Source of the DNA: a bacterium
GTDB lineage: Bacteria > Acidobacteriota > Thermoanaerobaculia > Multivoradales > JAHEKO01
Direction: 5' to 3'
Assembly: GCA_024224155.1 (NCBI GenBank)
Contig: JAAENP010000095.1
Span: forward strand, 1 to 64,000
DNA length: 64,000 nt
Position numbers and translations under genes: made by a program. The notes beneath the pieces are model-generated. The model worked only from the letters and a program-made list of their open reading frames with translations, ran no database searches and had not been told where the DNA came from. This document shows, piece by piece, positions 35,442-44,466 of this stretch (position 1 is its first letter; each line of letters begins with the position of its first letter).

Positions 35442-35867
35442 TTAGCTGGTGATGTAGTTCTCGAGCTGCTGGATCACGAACTCCTGGTCCGCGATCTTGG
35501 CCTTGACCACATCTCCGATGGTCACGATTCCGAGCAACTCGGCGCCCTCGACCACCGGCAGGTGCCGGATTCGTTTGGCCGTCATCAGCGCCATGGCGTC
35601 GTCGATGGTCTGATCCGGCCGAACGCAGCACGGATCCGGGCTCATGATCTCGCGTACCGGGGTCTTGCGCGAGCCGCGGCCAAGCAGTACGACCTTACGA
35701 GCGTAGTCACGCTCGCTCAGGATCCCGATCAGCCGTCCCTCCTCCACGACCACGACCGCACCGATCTTCTTCTCGGCCAGAAGCTCCAAGGCCTCGAAAA
35801 CCGTCGCCTCGGGCCCAATCGACCAGATGTCGCTGCCCTTATCCGCAAGAATCTGCTGAATCTTCAT
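35442..35867 (-). CDS. Tandem CBS domain protein
   Basis: 141 residues made of two CBS motifs only: MKIQQILADKGSDIWSIGPEATVFEAL and then REIMSPDPCCVRPDQTIDDAM, each ending in the VVEEGRLIGILSERDYARKV or VVEGAELLGIVTIGDVVKAK pattern. Such stand-alone CBS pairs bind adenine nucleotides and may modulate partner proteins. It precedes aceB on the same strand (about 100 bp), so it may be co-transcribed with the glyoxylate genes; whether it senses energy state for them is inference. Confidence 0.92.
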   Translation of the reverse strand: MKIQQILADKGSDIWSIGPEATVFEALELLAEKKIGAVVVVEEGRLIGILSERDYARKVVLLGRGSRKTPVREIMSPDPCCVRPDQTIDDAMALMTAKRIRHLPVVEGAELLGIVTIGDVVKAKIADQEFVIQQLENYITS

Positions 35868-35924
35868 TGGCCTCGCCCCTTCCGGAGTTCGGGCGATTGT
35901 AACTCTATTCGACAGGCGCTCGGG

Positions 35925-35953
35925 TTAACTCTCACGCCCGGTCTCCGTACAAT
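35925..35953 (+). promoter_or_regulatory. Candidate sigma-70 promoter for the PQQ-propeller gene
   Basis: TTAACT (35925-35930), a 17-base spacer and TACAAT (35948-35953), about 45 nt upstream of the 36002 start codon. The -10 differs from consensus at one base. A plausible promoter by spacing. Confidence 0.45.
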
Positions 35954-36001
35954 AGCTAGAACGCCGCCATTACCTGACCCATTACCTTAAAGGATACGCT
36001 C

Positions 36002-37294
36002 GTGAGCCCACCCCACGTCCCAGCCCTGCTGATAGCACTAACGATCGCCCAAGGGGCGGCCTTGGGCGCCGCCGATTGGCCCCAGTGGCGGGGCCTCGCC
36101 CGAGATGGACGTTCGCCCGAGATGGGCCTTCTTCAGGAATGGCCCGAAGGCGGTCCACCCCTGGCATGGCAGGCCACGGGCCTGGGCTCCGGCTTTTCCA
36201 GCCTCTCCGTTTCCAACGGCCGCATCTACACCCTCGGCGACCACGAAGACGGACAGTACGCGCAAGCCCTCAAGGAAGCAGACGGCAGCCCGCTGTGGAG
36301 CAGCAAGATCGGTCCGACCTGGAACGATCGATATCTGGGTCCGCGCTCGACACCGACCGTAGACGGAGCGCATATCTACGTCACCAACACCGAGGGCGAT
36401 GTGATCTGCCTCGAGTCCGCGACCGGTGACGAGGTCTGGCGCCGAAGCCTGCCCGAGGATTTCGGCAGCCATTTGATGCAGGCAATGGGCACTACCGACT
36501 GGAAATACGCCGAATCACCGTTGGTCGATGGCGATCGTGTCATCGTGACCCCTGGGGTCACCGGCGCCGCGCTGGTCGCCCTCGACAAGACCACCGGGGA
36601 GGAGATCTGGCGGGCGCGAATCGGCCGCCTGGGCTCGCAAGGAGCCTACGGCGCGGGCTACTCCTCGGCCGTGATCTCGCACGGCGCCGGCATCAAGCAC
36701 TACGTCCAGTTCATCGGCCGCGGCCTGATCGGAATCGAGGCCGAAACCGGCAAGTTCCTCTGGGGCTACAACAGAGTCGCCAACGATATCGCCAATATCG
36801 CCACTCCGCTCGTGGACGGTGATCACGTCTTCGCCTCCAGCGGCTATGGCACCGGCGCGGCCCTGCTTCGGCTGAAACCCGACGGTGAGGGCGGCATCGA
36901 AGCCGAGGAGATCTACTTCCTCGAGGCGAACACCTTCCAGAATCACCACGGCGGCATGATTCTCGACGACGGCTACATCTTTACGGGAACCGGCCACAAC
37001 AACGGCTTCCCGCTCGCCGTCAAGCTCGCAAACGGCGAAGTTGCCTGGGGTCCTGAGCGCAATCAGGGCAACCGCTCGGCGGCCGTCACCTACGCCAACG
37101 GGCGCATCTACTTTCGCTATGAGAACGGCCGGATGATTCTCGTCGATGCGAGTCCGGAGGGCTACAGAGAGCGAGGCAGCTTCGAGATCCCGGGTGTGAG
37201 CCATCCGAGCTGGTCTCATCCAGTGATCTCAGGCGGGAGGCTCTACCTGCGGGAGCAGGACAGTCTGTTCGCCTACGATGTCAAGTCGCCCTAG
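36002..37294 (+). CDS. Exported PQQ-like beta-propeller protein
   Basis: 430 residues, starting with GTG at 36002 and a signal peptide ending in ALGA. The mature start, ADWPQWRGLARDGRSPEMGLL, is the WPQWRG pattern of exported PQQ-type propellers. Repeated blade motifs such as ATGDEVWRRSL, TTGEEIWRARIG and AETGKFLWGYN show the G-E-x-W-x pattern. No Cys-Cys pair or dehydrogenase active-site Asp is obvious, so it is likely a binding or scaffold propeller rather than an alcohol dehydrogenase. A longer relative with an extra domain is at 58768. Its 3' end overlaps the convergent CNB-PilZ gene by 66 bp. Confidence 0.88.
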   Translation: MSPPHVPALLIALTIAQGAALGAADWPQWRGLARDGRSPEMGLLQEWPEGGPPLAWQATGLGSGFSSLSVSNGRIYTLGDHEDGQYAQALKEADGSPLWSSKIGPTWNDRYLGPRSTPTVDGAHIYVTNTEGDVICLESATGDEVWRRSLPEDFGSHLMQAMGTTDWKYAESPLVDGDRVIVTPGVTGAALVALDKTTGEEIWRARIGRLGSQGAYGAGYSSAVISHGAGIKHYVQFIGRGLIGIEAETGKFLWGYNRVANDIANIATPLVDGDHVFASSGYGTGAALLRLKPDGEGGIEAEEIYFLEANTFQNHHGGMILDDGYIFTGTGHNNGFPLAVKLANGEVAWGPERNQGNRSAAVTYANGRIYFRYENGRMILVDASPEGYRERGSFEIPGVSHPSWSHPVISGGRLYLREQDSLFAYDVKSP

Positions 37295-38023
37295 AAGCCG
37301 GTGCAGGGCCCCGGCGATTCTCAGCTCGTGATCGGGGGGAGTTTCCGTGAACGCGATCCCGAGCCGGTCGTTCTTGCGCCAGGCGACTCGGCCATGCGCG
37401 CTAAAGAGCGCGGTTGCGGGATCGATCCCAATCGACAGAGCAGCGCCCTTCTCGATATCCCAACCTTCGGGCAACCCACTCAAGCAGACGCCTCCCATCG
37501 AGAGGTTCTCGACCTGTATCGGTAGTGGCTCATGACTCTCCATCCGGAGCTCGGCAGGGCAGCCGATTCGAACCCGCGCTTCTCTGCGCCGAGCCAGCTC
37601 GGCTTGGGAGGACCGGTTCTCGAAGGAATAGGTGAGCGCTGTTTTCGACAGTTTGAGAGCGAGGGAATCGTACCCATGAGCCAGCTCCAGCAGACTCGCT
37701 CCACTCAGTCTCAAGAGCGTCGTTGAGCCCGAGGACCTGGCCGATAGAGTCCGACCGGAGCCCTGCAGAACACCTACTTCCCCGAACACGCCCCCCGGCT
37801 CGACCCGTGCCTTGAGTCCGACCACCTCCCCCTTCCGGTCGGAAAACAGCACCACGGCACCGGTCTTCACGACGAAGATGTGCCTGGACGGATCCCCCAC
37901 CCGGAACACGACTTCGTCGTCCTCGAAGTCGATCGTCTCGAAGAACTCGGCGACCAGCCGGCACAGGTCCAGTGGCAGTTCTTGGAACAGATCGATCTCA
38001 GCAAGAAAGTCGGCGTTGTTCAT
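37229..38023 (-). CDS. Cyclic nucleotide-binding domain fused to PilZ domain
   Basis: 264 residues from the ATG at 38023. The N-terminal CNB fold (about 1-125) has LFQELPLDLCRLVAEFFETI, IFVVKTGAVVLFSDR and a phosphate-binding-cassette-like FGEVGVLQGSGRTLSARS. The second half is a PilZ domain with both c-di-GMP motifs: RREARVRIGC (RxxxR) near residue 146 and NLSMGGVCLSG (N/DxSxxG). There is no helix-turn-helix, so it is not a CRP-type repressor/activator. It may connect a cyclic nucleotide with c-di-GMP in motility, adhesion or export. Convergent 66-bp overlap with the PQQ gene. Confidence 0.87.
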   Translation of the reverse strand: MNNADFLAEIDLFQELPLDLCRLVAEFFETIDFEDDEVVFRVGDPSRHIFVVKTGAVVLFSDRKGEVVGLKARVEPGGVFGEVGVLQGSGRTLSARSSGSTTLLRLSGASLLELAHGYDSLALKLSKTALTYSFENRSSQAELARRREARVRIGCPAELRMESHEPLPIQVENLSMGGVCLSGLPEGWDIEKGAALSIGIDPATALFSAHGRVAWRKNDRLGIAFTETPPDHELRIAGALHRLLGRLDIVGEQTVLLPQVEPPA

Positions 38024-38289
38024 CAGGTGGGTCTCCAAAGTGCGACTCGGACATCGGCGAGAACTCGCCGGAGTCAGACTAGGAGATCGCTGGACGTTCT
38101 GTCTATGGAGGGCTCGACAATGCCGAAGCGAACGGCCTCCTGCACCAACCGGCTCCGAGCCTCTTTTCGCCTCGACGCTCCAATTCCCAGAAACAATCCG
38201 GGCTAGAATGCCGACGCCACGACCGAGACGCACCTCGAGCTGCGACACATCGCCGACAGTCGCGCAGGCTGTCCGCCAAGGAGAACCCC

Positions 38290-39699
38290 ATGACCAAGAA
38301 AAAGCGCTGGGTTATCGACTCTCTCGTCCTGATCTTCTCGATCGTCATCATCGCTCAGCTGCTGACCTATGCCGTGCCCCAGGGCAAGTTCGAGCGTGAG
38401 CCGTATCCGAAGAACCCCTCGCGCGAGATGGTGGTCCCCGGCAGCTACGCTGCGGTCGGCGCCCAAGACGAGGTAGCTCTCAAGCCGTGGCATTTTCTGA
38501 CCGCGGTTCCCAAGGGCCTCGAAGCGGCCCAGGAGATCGTCTTCCTGGTCTTTCTGGTCGGTGGAGTCATCGCCGTCCTGCGCGCCACCGGAGCCATCGA
38601 CGCCTTCCTGCACACGGCGGTGGCCAAGCTCGGCAGAAGCCCCTGGGTATTGATCGGCGGTTGTCTGGTGCTGTTCGGCATGGGCTCGTGGACCATCGGA
38701 ATGGGCGAGGAGTATGTACCGCTGATCCCAATTCTCATCACCATGAGCCTGGCGATGAAGATGGACGCCATCGTCGCCATGGGGATGATCTGGGTGCCCT
38801 ACGGCATTGGCTGGGCCTGCGCCGGCACCAACCCTTTTGGCGTGTTGATTGCTCAGGACATCGCCGGGCTCGCGCCCACCTCGGGCTGGCCGTTTCGCCT
38901 CGGGCTCCTGGTGATCTTCCTCGCGGTCGGGTTTCAGCATGTCTACACCTACGCACTCAAGGTCCGCCGCGACCCCTCGACCAGCCTGGTCGCGGATGTC
39001 GACTACAGCGACGGCTTCGAGGCCCCTGACGACATACGGCTCACCGGCACGAGACTGGCGATCCTACTCGTGTTCGTGCTCGGCATCGTTGGTTTCGTCA
39101 TCGGGGCTTCGACCGCGGGCTGGTACATCCGCGAGCTCCTGACGATCTTCCTCGCGATCGGTGTTCTGGCCGCTGCCATCGGTAGGCTCTCTCCCGTCAA
39201 GACCAGTCAGACCTTCATCCACGGCGCCGGCGAGATGACCGCCGCCGCGCTGATTATCGGCTTCGCCCGCGCCATCGAGGTGGTATTGAATGACGGCCAG
39301 ATCATCGACACCGTCATCCACTCGATCGCGTCGCTTCTCGAGGGGACCGGCCCGGCCGTCTCGGCCGTGGGGATGCTCGCCGTTCAAAGCGTCTGCAACT
39401 TCTTCATCCCATCCGGCAGCGGCCAGGCGTTCGTTACCATGCCGATCATGTCGCCTCTGGCGACTCTCACCGGAGTTCCCCAGCAAGTCGCCGTGCTCGC
39501 CTACCAGTTCGGCGACGGCTTCAGCAACATGCTGGTGCCGACAAGCGCTCTGGTGATGGGGACGCTCGCCCTCGGCCGGATTCCATACGGGCGCTGGCTT
39601 CGTTTCGCCGCCCCGCTGCTGGGAAAGCTTCTGCTGGTCGCCATCGCGATCCTGATTTTCGCCGTCTACCTCGGCGAAGCGGCTGGCCTCGGCGCGTAG
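38290..39699 (+). CDS. YfcC/ArcD-type basic amino acid or dicarboxylate transporter
   Basis: 469 residues with about 11-12 TM helices. The start MTKKKRWVIDSLVLIFSIVII and the loop with QGKFEREPYPKNPSREMVVPGSY, the AQEIVFLVFLVGGVIAVL segment, and FIPSGSGQAFVTMPIMSPLATLTG near the end are typical of the YfcC family, related to the short-chain and arginine/ornithine carriers. Substrate cannot be read from sequence. It stands alone on the plus strand, 266 bp from the CNB-PilZ start; a TAGAAT box at 38204 may be its -10. Confidence 0.9.
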   Translation: MTKKKRWVIDSLVLIFSIVIIAQLLTYAVPQGKFEREPYPKNPSREMVVPGSYAAVGAQDEVALKPWHFLTAVPKGLEAAQEIVFLVFLVGGVIAVLRATGAIDAFLHTAVAKLGRSPWVLIGGCLVLFGMGSWTIGMGEEYVPLIPILITMSLAMKMDAIVAMGMIWVPYGIGWACAGTNPFGVLIAQDIAGLAPTSGWPFRLGLLVIFLAVGFQHVYTYALKVRRDPSTSLVADVDYSDGFEAPDDIRLTGTRLAILLVFVLGIVGFVIGASTAGWYIRELLTIFLAIGVLAAAIGRLSPVKTSQTFIHGAGEMTAAALIIGFARAIEVVLNDGQIIDTVIHSIASLLEGTGPAVSAVGMLAVQSVCNFFIPSGSGQAFVTMPIMSPLATLTGVPQQVAVLAYQFGDGFSNMLVPTSALVMGTLALGRIPYGRWLRFAAPLLGKLLLVAIAILIFAVYLGEAAGLGA

Positions 39700-39751
39700 A
39701 CGGGCAACCGACCGGACCGGGCGCGCCTGGACCGTCGGTATCCGGTCGGGG

Positions 39752-41299
39752 CTAGGCGCCTCGTGTCGCTTCGGTGACCAGATTCTGCTTCAGCTCCCAG
39801 AGCTCTCGGGTCAACGAGACATGGTAGACGTGAGGATTGACCAACCGGCGCACGCCCGGGTCGAGCCGCGACAGGTCCCGCTGCCGGCGCGCTCGCATCT
39901 CCTCGATCGAGGGAGGCGGTCCAACCGGCTCGCCGTCACGCACGGCGTCGGCAAGAAGCGGCTCGACCGACGAGATCTCACAGGCCATTAGAGTCCGCGT
40001 CAGATCCTCGCGAATCGGATGGTGAAGCTCGAGCCTCCCCGCCTCGACCACGTTCTCCGAAGCCAGGGCGAGCACGTCGACTGTCGCGGTGTCGCGCCGA
40101 TCGTACACTCGCCACAGGCGCTTGTCTCCTGGGTTGACCGTCTTCGCCGGGCTCTCCGACACTTTCAACAGCGGCTGCCAGGAGCCATCGAGCTCGACGG
40201 CTGCCGCCTTGTAGACACCGTCGATATTGTCCGAGCCGGAGGTGACCAGCCGGGTTCCGACGCCGTAGACCAGGCGGTTGATCAACGCGTCGGCGTCGAC
40301 GCCGTAGCGAGGCGCCTCCTCTTCGATCTGGGTCAAGATCTGCCAGATAGCGAGCTCGTCCAGCCCGCTCGAGAGCGTGATTACGGCGTCCTCGAAGCCG
40401 GCGGTGTCGAGCATCACCGCGGAGCGAATGGCGAGGTAGGCCAAGTCACCCGAGTCGAGCCGGATCCCGACCGGTCGGTGCCCCTTGCGCCGCAGTTCTT
40501 CGAAGACCCGAATCGCGTTCGGCACGCCGCTCTCCAGCGTATCGACCGTGTCCACCAGCAGCAGGCAATCGTCCGGGTAGCTCTCGGCGAAGGCGCGAAA
40601 CGCACCGAGCTCGCCCTCACCGAGAGCCATGAACAGCTGCACCAGACCATGGGCGTGCGTACCCTTGGGTTGGAAACCGAGCAGGTGCGAGACGCCCACG
40701 TTCGAGGAGAAGTCGGCCCCTCCGATGAGGGCCGCGCGGGTGCCGGCACTCGCCCCGCGCTCGGGGGCGCGCCTCAGACCGAACTCCAGAAGCGGGCGTC
40801 CCCGGCCGGCGGCCCGGACGCGAGCCGCCTTGGTGGCGATGAGCGTCTGGTAGTTCAGATGGTTCAGAAGCGGCGTTTCGAGAACCTGGGCCATCGCCAT
40901 CGGCCCACGCACCACGACCAACGGCACGTTGGCGTGGACCACCCGGCCCTCGGGCACGGCCTCGATGGATATCGAGGAAAAGTCACCCTCGTTGCGCAGC
41001 CAATCCAGGAAACCGTCTTCGAAAAGCCTCTCGCCGGCGCTCGTTTTTTGGCCGCGCAAGAACTCCAGCTCGCGCTCGCCCGCTCGGGCCTCCTCCATCC
41101 AGTCAAGTAGCCATTCGAAGCCGGCAAAGACGCAGAATCCAGCTTGGTGGTCACCGTAGTTCGGATATCTCCGGAAGAAATAGTCGAACTGCACCCGCTG
41201 CTCGGTGAGCCCCAGTCGATAGTAGATCTGGGCCGAGGTCAGGTGATACTGATCGGTGAGAAGAAGTCCCTCGGCGACCCTGCGATCCGCTCGCTTCAC
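39752..41299 (-). CDS. pncB: Nicotinate phosphoribosyltransferase
   Basis: About 515 residues from a GTG at 41299 ([26 protein letters not shown]); the frame runs on to 41737 as antisense of pncA and is not used. It makes nicotinate mononucleotide from nicotinate and PRPP in NAD salvage. Key segments are [46 protein letters not shown], and [17 protein letters not shown], the last containing the phosphate-binding region; [22 protein letters not shown] is the C-terminal PRPP-type motif region. It is divergent from pncA, 42 bp apart, so both steps of nicotinamide salvage share one regulatory region. Confidence 0.95.
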   Translation of the reverse strand: MKRADRRVAEGLLLTDQYHLTSAQIYYRLGLTEQRVQFDYFFRRYPNYGDHQAGFCVFAGFEWLLDWMEEARAGERELEFLRGQKTSAGERLFEDGFLDWLRNEGDFSSISIEAVPEGRVVHANVPLVVVRGPMAMAQVLETPLLNHLNYQTLIATKAARVRAAGRGRPLLEFGLRRAPERGASAGTRAALIGGADFSSNVGVSHLLGFQPKGTHAHGLVQLFMALGEGELGAFRAFAESYPDDCLLLVDTVDTLESGVPNAIRVFEELRRKGHRPVGIRLDSGDLAYLAIRSAVMLDTAGFEDAVITLSSGLDELAIWQILTQIEEEAPRYGVDADALINRLVYGVGTRLVTSGSDNIDGVYKAAAVELDGSWQPLLKVSESPAKTVNPGDKRLWRVYDRRDTATVDVLALASENVVEAGRLELHHPIREDLTRTLMACEISSVEPLLADAVRDGEPVGPPPSIEEMRARRQRDLSRLDPGVRRLVNPHVYHVSLTRELWELKQNLVTEATRGA

Positions 41300-41341
41300 G
41301 AGTTGACGATATCCTAGACTCGAACCGAAGGGACCCCGGAA

Positions 41342-41944
41342 GTGCCTCACTACGACCAGCGGACCGCGCTCATCGTCGTCGACGTTCAAAACGACTTCGC
41401 CGATCCCGAGGGAAGCCTCTACGTCTCCGGCGGCGAGCAGGTCATCCAACCCATCAACCAGGAGATCGCCCGTGCCAGAAGAGCGGGTGCCCTGGTCGTC
41501 TACACCCAGGATTGGCATCCCCGATCGACGCCCCATTTCGAGAAGGACGGCGGTATCTGGCCGGTCCACTGCGTCGGTGGCGAATGGGGCGCGGAGATTC
41601 ACCCGGAGCTTGACGTCGACGGACCGTCGATCCGAAAGGGCACCGGCGGCGAAGATGGGTACTCCGGTTTCTCCACCCGCGATCCCCAGACCGGCAAAAG
41701 ATCGGAAACCGGACTGGCGGGACTGCTCGAGAGCCACTCGATCGAACGCGCGGTCGTGCTCGGTCTGGCTCTCGACTACTGCGTCAAAGCCACGGCTCTG
41801 GACGCCGCTGACGCGGGTCTGTCGACGACCGTGATACTCGAGGCCACGCGCTCGGTCGATCTCAATCCGGGTGACGGCAAGCGGGCGGTGGAAGAGCTGC
41901 TGGCCGCGGGAATCCGGGTTTCAGGTTCCCCGGCTCGGAGTTGA
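41342..41944 (+). CDS. pncA: Nicotinamidase
   Basis: 200 residues from a GTG at 41342. It hydrolyses nicotinamide to nicotinate, feeding PncB encoded on the other strand. The catalytic triad is visible as Asp in [15 protein letters not shown], Lys in the [18 protein letters not shown] to [10 protein letters not shown] region, and the nucleophile Cys in [15 protein letters not shown]. The metal site lies in [12 protein letters not shown]. Length is normal for bacterial PncA. It is followed by a convergent cytochrome gene after 7 bp. Confidence 0.96.
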   Translation: MPHYDQRTALIVVDVQNDFADPEGSLYVSGGEQVIQPINQEIARARRAGALVVYTQDWHPRSTPHFEKDGGIWPVHCVGGEWGAEIHPELDVDGPSIRKGTGGEDGYSGFSTRDPQTGKRSETGLAGLLESHSIERAVVLGLALDYCVKATALDAADAGLSTTVILEATRSVDLNPGDGKRAVEELLAAGIRVSGSPARS

Positions 41945-41951
41945 AGCCGAC

Positions 41952-42425
41952 CTAGTTCGGGTCGCCTCCCATCATCGGAGACAGGCCGGAAATCGGAGGC
42001 TGAATCGACTTCAGGTAATAGACCAGCTCGATGACCTTCTCCTTTACCACCTTCTTGCTCGCGGTCTCGTCCATGCCCATGAAGGCTGGCCCCCAAACCG
42101 GCATGACACGGGTGCCGTGTCCCGGCACGTCCCGACCGTCGACAATGTCGTAGATGGCATCAAAGGGAAACTCTCCCTGATTGTGCTCGTTGATCTGGGT
42201 GAGGTCCGATGGCATCGATTTCATGTAGGGCGCGATGACGCCGTCCCCCTTCGCTTCCATGCCATGGCAGGAGCCGCAATGCGTCAGGTAGCTCTTCCGA
42301 CCTCGCTCGATCAGTTTCGCTACATCTTCCTCTTGAGCGGAGGCCTGCGTGGCGGTTGCGCAAAACAGCCCGACGACGGCGAGGATCAAGAGCCAGATCT
42401 GGTATCCGGATACCGCATGTTTCAT
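41952..42425 (-). CDS. Exported monoheme cytochrome c
   Basis: 157 residues with a signal peptide (YQIWLLILAVVGLFCATATQA, mature from about SAQEED). The heme attachment site is SYLTHCGSCHGMEAKG (CxxCH). A likely distal Met ligand is in HGTRVMPVWGPAF, and helix 3 is the VKEKVIELVYYLKSIQPP segment. This is a class I periplasmic cytochrome shuttling electrons to a terminal oxidase or dehydrogenase. No oxidase genes are adjacent, so its partner is not identified here. Confidence 0.92.
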   Translation of the reverse strand: MKHAVSGYQIWLLILAVVGLFCATATQASAQEEDVAKLIERGRKSYLTHCGSCHGMEAKGDGVIAPYMKSMPSDLTQINEHNQGEFPFDAIYDIVDGRDVPGHGTRVMPVWGPAFMGMDETASKKVVKEKVIELVYYLKSIQPPISGLSPMMGGDPN

Positions 42426-42552
42426 TTCGTCCTCCTCAGTCCTGGGCGCCGTCCGATCGGCGCGAATCCAGGCTACGGCTCACCGAAACCAGGCGCCACA
42501 CCCAACTGGGTGGTATCGGCCCGCCAGGCAACCTCAGGGCACGGCCCCGTCC

Positions 42553-43659
42553 CTACCGGCAGCCTGCGCGGGTTTCCGCGACCAGCTGGTCGACGACTGC
42601 CTTGAAGTCACCGGTCTCGGCATACACCTTGCGCTGGCGGTCGGCGCTCGTACCCTCGGCGAGAATGGTCTCGACGTAGGCAATCTCCTCCGAGATCCCG
42701 AGCTCGTCCGCGACATCTTCGACCAGGTCCACGACCTCACGGGCGAGAACTTCGAACGGCACTTCTTCGCCCTTTCCGAAGTCCAGAAGCTTGCCGTCGG
42801 TGCCCCAGCGTACCGCCCGCCATTTGTTCTCCGCGATGAGGTGGTGCCGATAGCGACGCCAGGATTGGTTCTTCTGGCGCAGTTGGTAGAGCTTGGCCAC
42901 GATCGCCACGGTCAAGGCGGCGATACAGATCGCTTCGTCGACCTTGGTGCAGATGTCGGTGACACGAAACTCGAGCGTCGGGAAGCTGGGATGCGGCCGG
43001 ATGTCCCACCAGATGCGAGTCGCGTCCTCGATGCAATTGGTCTTGATGAGGGTGTCGATGAAGCGCTGGTACTCGGACCAGGATTGGAAGGCCGGTGGCG
43101 GCCCCGTCCGCGGTAGGTTCTCGAAGACTATCGATCGGTAGGACTTCAGGCCCGTATCGCGCCCGAGCCAGAAGGGCGAGCTGGCCGAGAGAGCCAGCAG
43201 GTGCGGTAAGAAATAGCGAGCTTGATCCATCAGGTCGATGCGCAGGTCGGGATCCTCGATTCCGATGTGGATGTGCATGCCGAAGATGAGAAGACGCTGC
43301 GCGATGTAAGCCAAGTGCTCACGATGCTTGTAGTAGCGCTCCTTGGGCGTGATCTCCTGGTCCGCCCAGCTAGAAAAAGGATGCGTGCTCGCCGCGAGCA
43401 CCTGGAGGTTGTTCCTCTCCGCGACCCCCACCACCGCCGAGCGCAGCCGCACCAACTCCTCTCGCGCCTCGGCTATCGTGCGGCAGATCTTGCTTCCTAC
43501 TTCGACCTGCGATTGCAGGAACTCGGGTTTGATCTGGTCCTTGAGGACATGCTTGCCTTGCTCCAAGAACTCCTGAACGAACGAGGTCAGCTCGCGCGTC
43601 TCCGGATCAACGATCTGGTACTCCTCCTCGATACCGATCGTGAATTCAGGCAAGCTCAT
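42553..43659 (-). CDS. ybdK: YbdK-type glutamate--cysteine ligase-like carboxylate-amine ligase
   Basis: 368 residues in the GCS2 family: TIGIEEEYQIVDPETRELTSF at the start, IKPEFLQSQVEVGSKIC, LAASTHPFSSWADQEITP, GMHIHIGIEDPDLRIDLMDQ and PSFPTLEFRVTDICTK. These cover the ATP/Mg and substrate pocket of the fold. YbdK proteins have weak or uncertain glutathione-precursor activity, so a carboxylate-amine ligase of unknown substrate is the safest call. It is flanked by an intergenic gap of 127 bp to the cytochrome and is divergent from the CPBP gene. Confidence 0.93.
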   Translation of the reverse strand: MSLPEFTIGIEEEYQIVDPETRELTSFVQEFLEQGKHVLKDQIKPEFLQSQVEVGSKICRTIAEAREELVRLRSAVVGVAERNNLQVLAASTHPFSSWADQEITPKERYYKHREHLAYIAQRLLIFGMHIHIGIEDPDLRIDLMDQARYFLPHLLALSASSPFWLGRDTGLKSYRSIVFENLPRTGPPPAFQSWSEYQRFIDTLIKTNCIEDATRIWWDIRPHPSFPTLEFRVTDICTKVDEAICIAALTVAIVAKLYQLRQKNQSWRRYRHHLIAENKWRAVRWGTDGKLLDFGKGEEVPFEVLAREVVDLVEDVADELGISEEIAYVETILAEGTSADRQRKVYAETGDFKAVVDQLVAETRAGCR

Positions 43660-43712
43660 CCGAACCCTCTCTTGATTGAACCAGAACTCGCGCGAGTCTA
43701 GCAGGAGGTCGT

Positions 43713-44456
43713 GTGTCAGACTTACCCGGAACCCAAGGGAGGCTTCGCTGCGTGCTCCGCTGGTTTGATATCGCCGTCTTGTCCTACCTCGCCATCCTGC
43801 TGCCTTTGATTGCGGTTGTCGGCTATCGGAGAATGGTTCGCAGGCTGGCGGCGGGAGACGAAGCCGTCCGACTGCGCACCTACAGCCAGACCATCGTGCT
43901 CGAGTGGGTCACGGTGGTGATTTTGTTGGCAGTATGGCTTGGGGCCGGACGCGGGCTCCCGGAGCTGGGCTTCGGCTTCGACAATGGCTGGCGCTTCTGG
44001 CTAGGAACGGGCCTGGCTCTGGTGGCCACGATCTTACTGTTCATCCAGGCTGCAACCGTCACCAGCAACCCCGAATCGCTCGAATCCGTGCGGCGAAGAA
44101 TGGGGCACCTCGAGCAGCTGGTCCCCCATACCGAACGGGAGCTGAAGACCTTCCGGGTGCTGTCCGTCACCGCGGGGATCTGCGAGGAGATCGTCTATCG
44201 AGGCTACGCGATCTGGGCGGTCGCGGCTTTCGGCGGCATCTGGTGGGCCCTGATCGGCTCCACGGTTCTCTTCTCCCTCGGGCACCTCTACCAGGGACCG
44301 AGGTCGCTCGCGAGCGTCTCTCTCGTGGGGCTGGTGATGGCCGGTCTGTTCGTGCTCACCGGGGCGCTCTGGGCTCCGATGATCCTGCACGCCGCCATCG
44401 ACCTCAACAGTGGCCGAACCACCTACGAGGCCACCAAGACGGGGGACAGGGTCTAG
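43713..44456 (+). CDS. CPBP family intramembrane metalloprotease
   Basis: 247 residues with about 7-8 TM segments. The signature EEIVYRGYAIWAV (EExxxR) and the later FSLGHLYQG and MILHAAIDLNSG motifs supply the Glu and His residues of CPBP/Abi proteases. By family it cleaves within membranes, with substrates such as signal sequences or lantibiotic-type peptides. A second, unrelated-position CPBP gene is at 61462. The exact start is uncertain; a GTG near 43752 (LRWFDIAV) would trim 13 residues. Confidence 0.88.
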   Translation: MSDLPGTQGRLRCVLRWFDIAVLSYLAILLPLIAVVGYRRMVRRLAAGDEAVRLRTYSQTIVLEWVTVVILLAVWLGAGRGLPELGFGFDNGWRFWLGTGLALVATILLFIQAATVTSNPESLESVRRRMGHLEQLVPHTERELKTFRVLSVTAGICEEIVYRGYAIWAVAAFGGIWWALIGSTVLFSLGHLYQGPRSLASVSLVGLVMAGLFVLTGALWAPMILHAAIDLNSGRTTYEATKTGDRV

Positions 44457-44466
44457 GAAGGGAGCT

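Noticed and set aside
37561-37580. tRNA-like GATTCGAACC string
   Set aside because: It resembles a reverse T-loop but lies inside the CNB-PilZ coding region and no acceptor or anticodon stem can be drawn.
41300-41737. N-terminal extension of the pncB frame
   Set aside because: It lies antisense to pncA and adds residues with no match to the family N-terminus.
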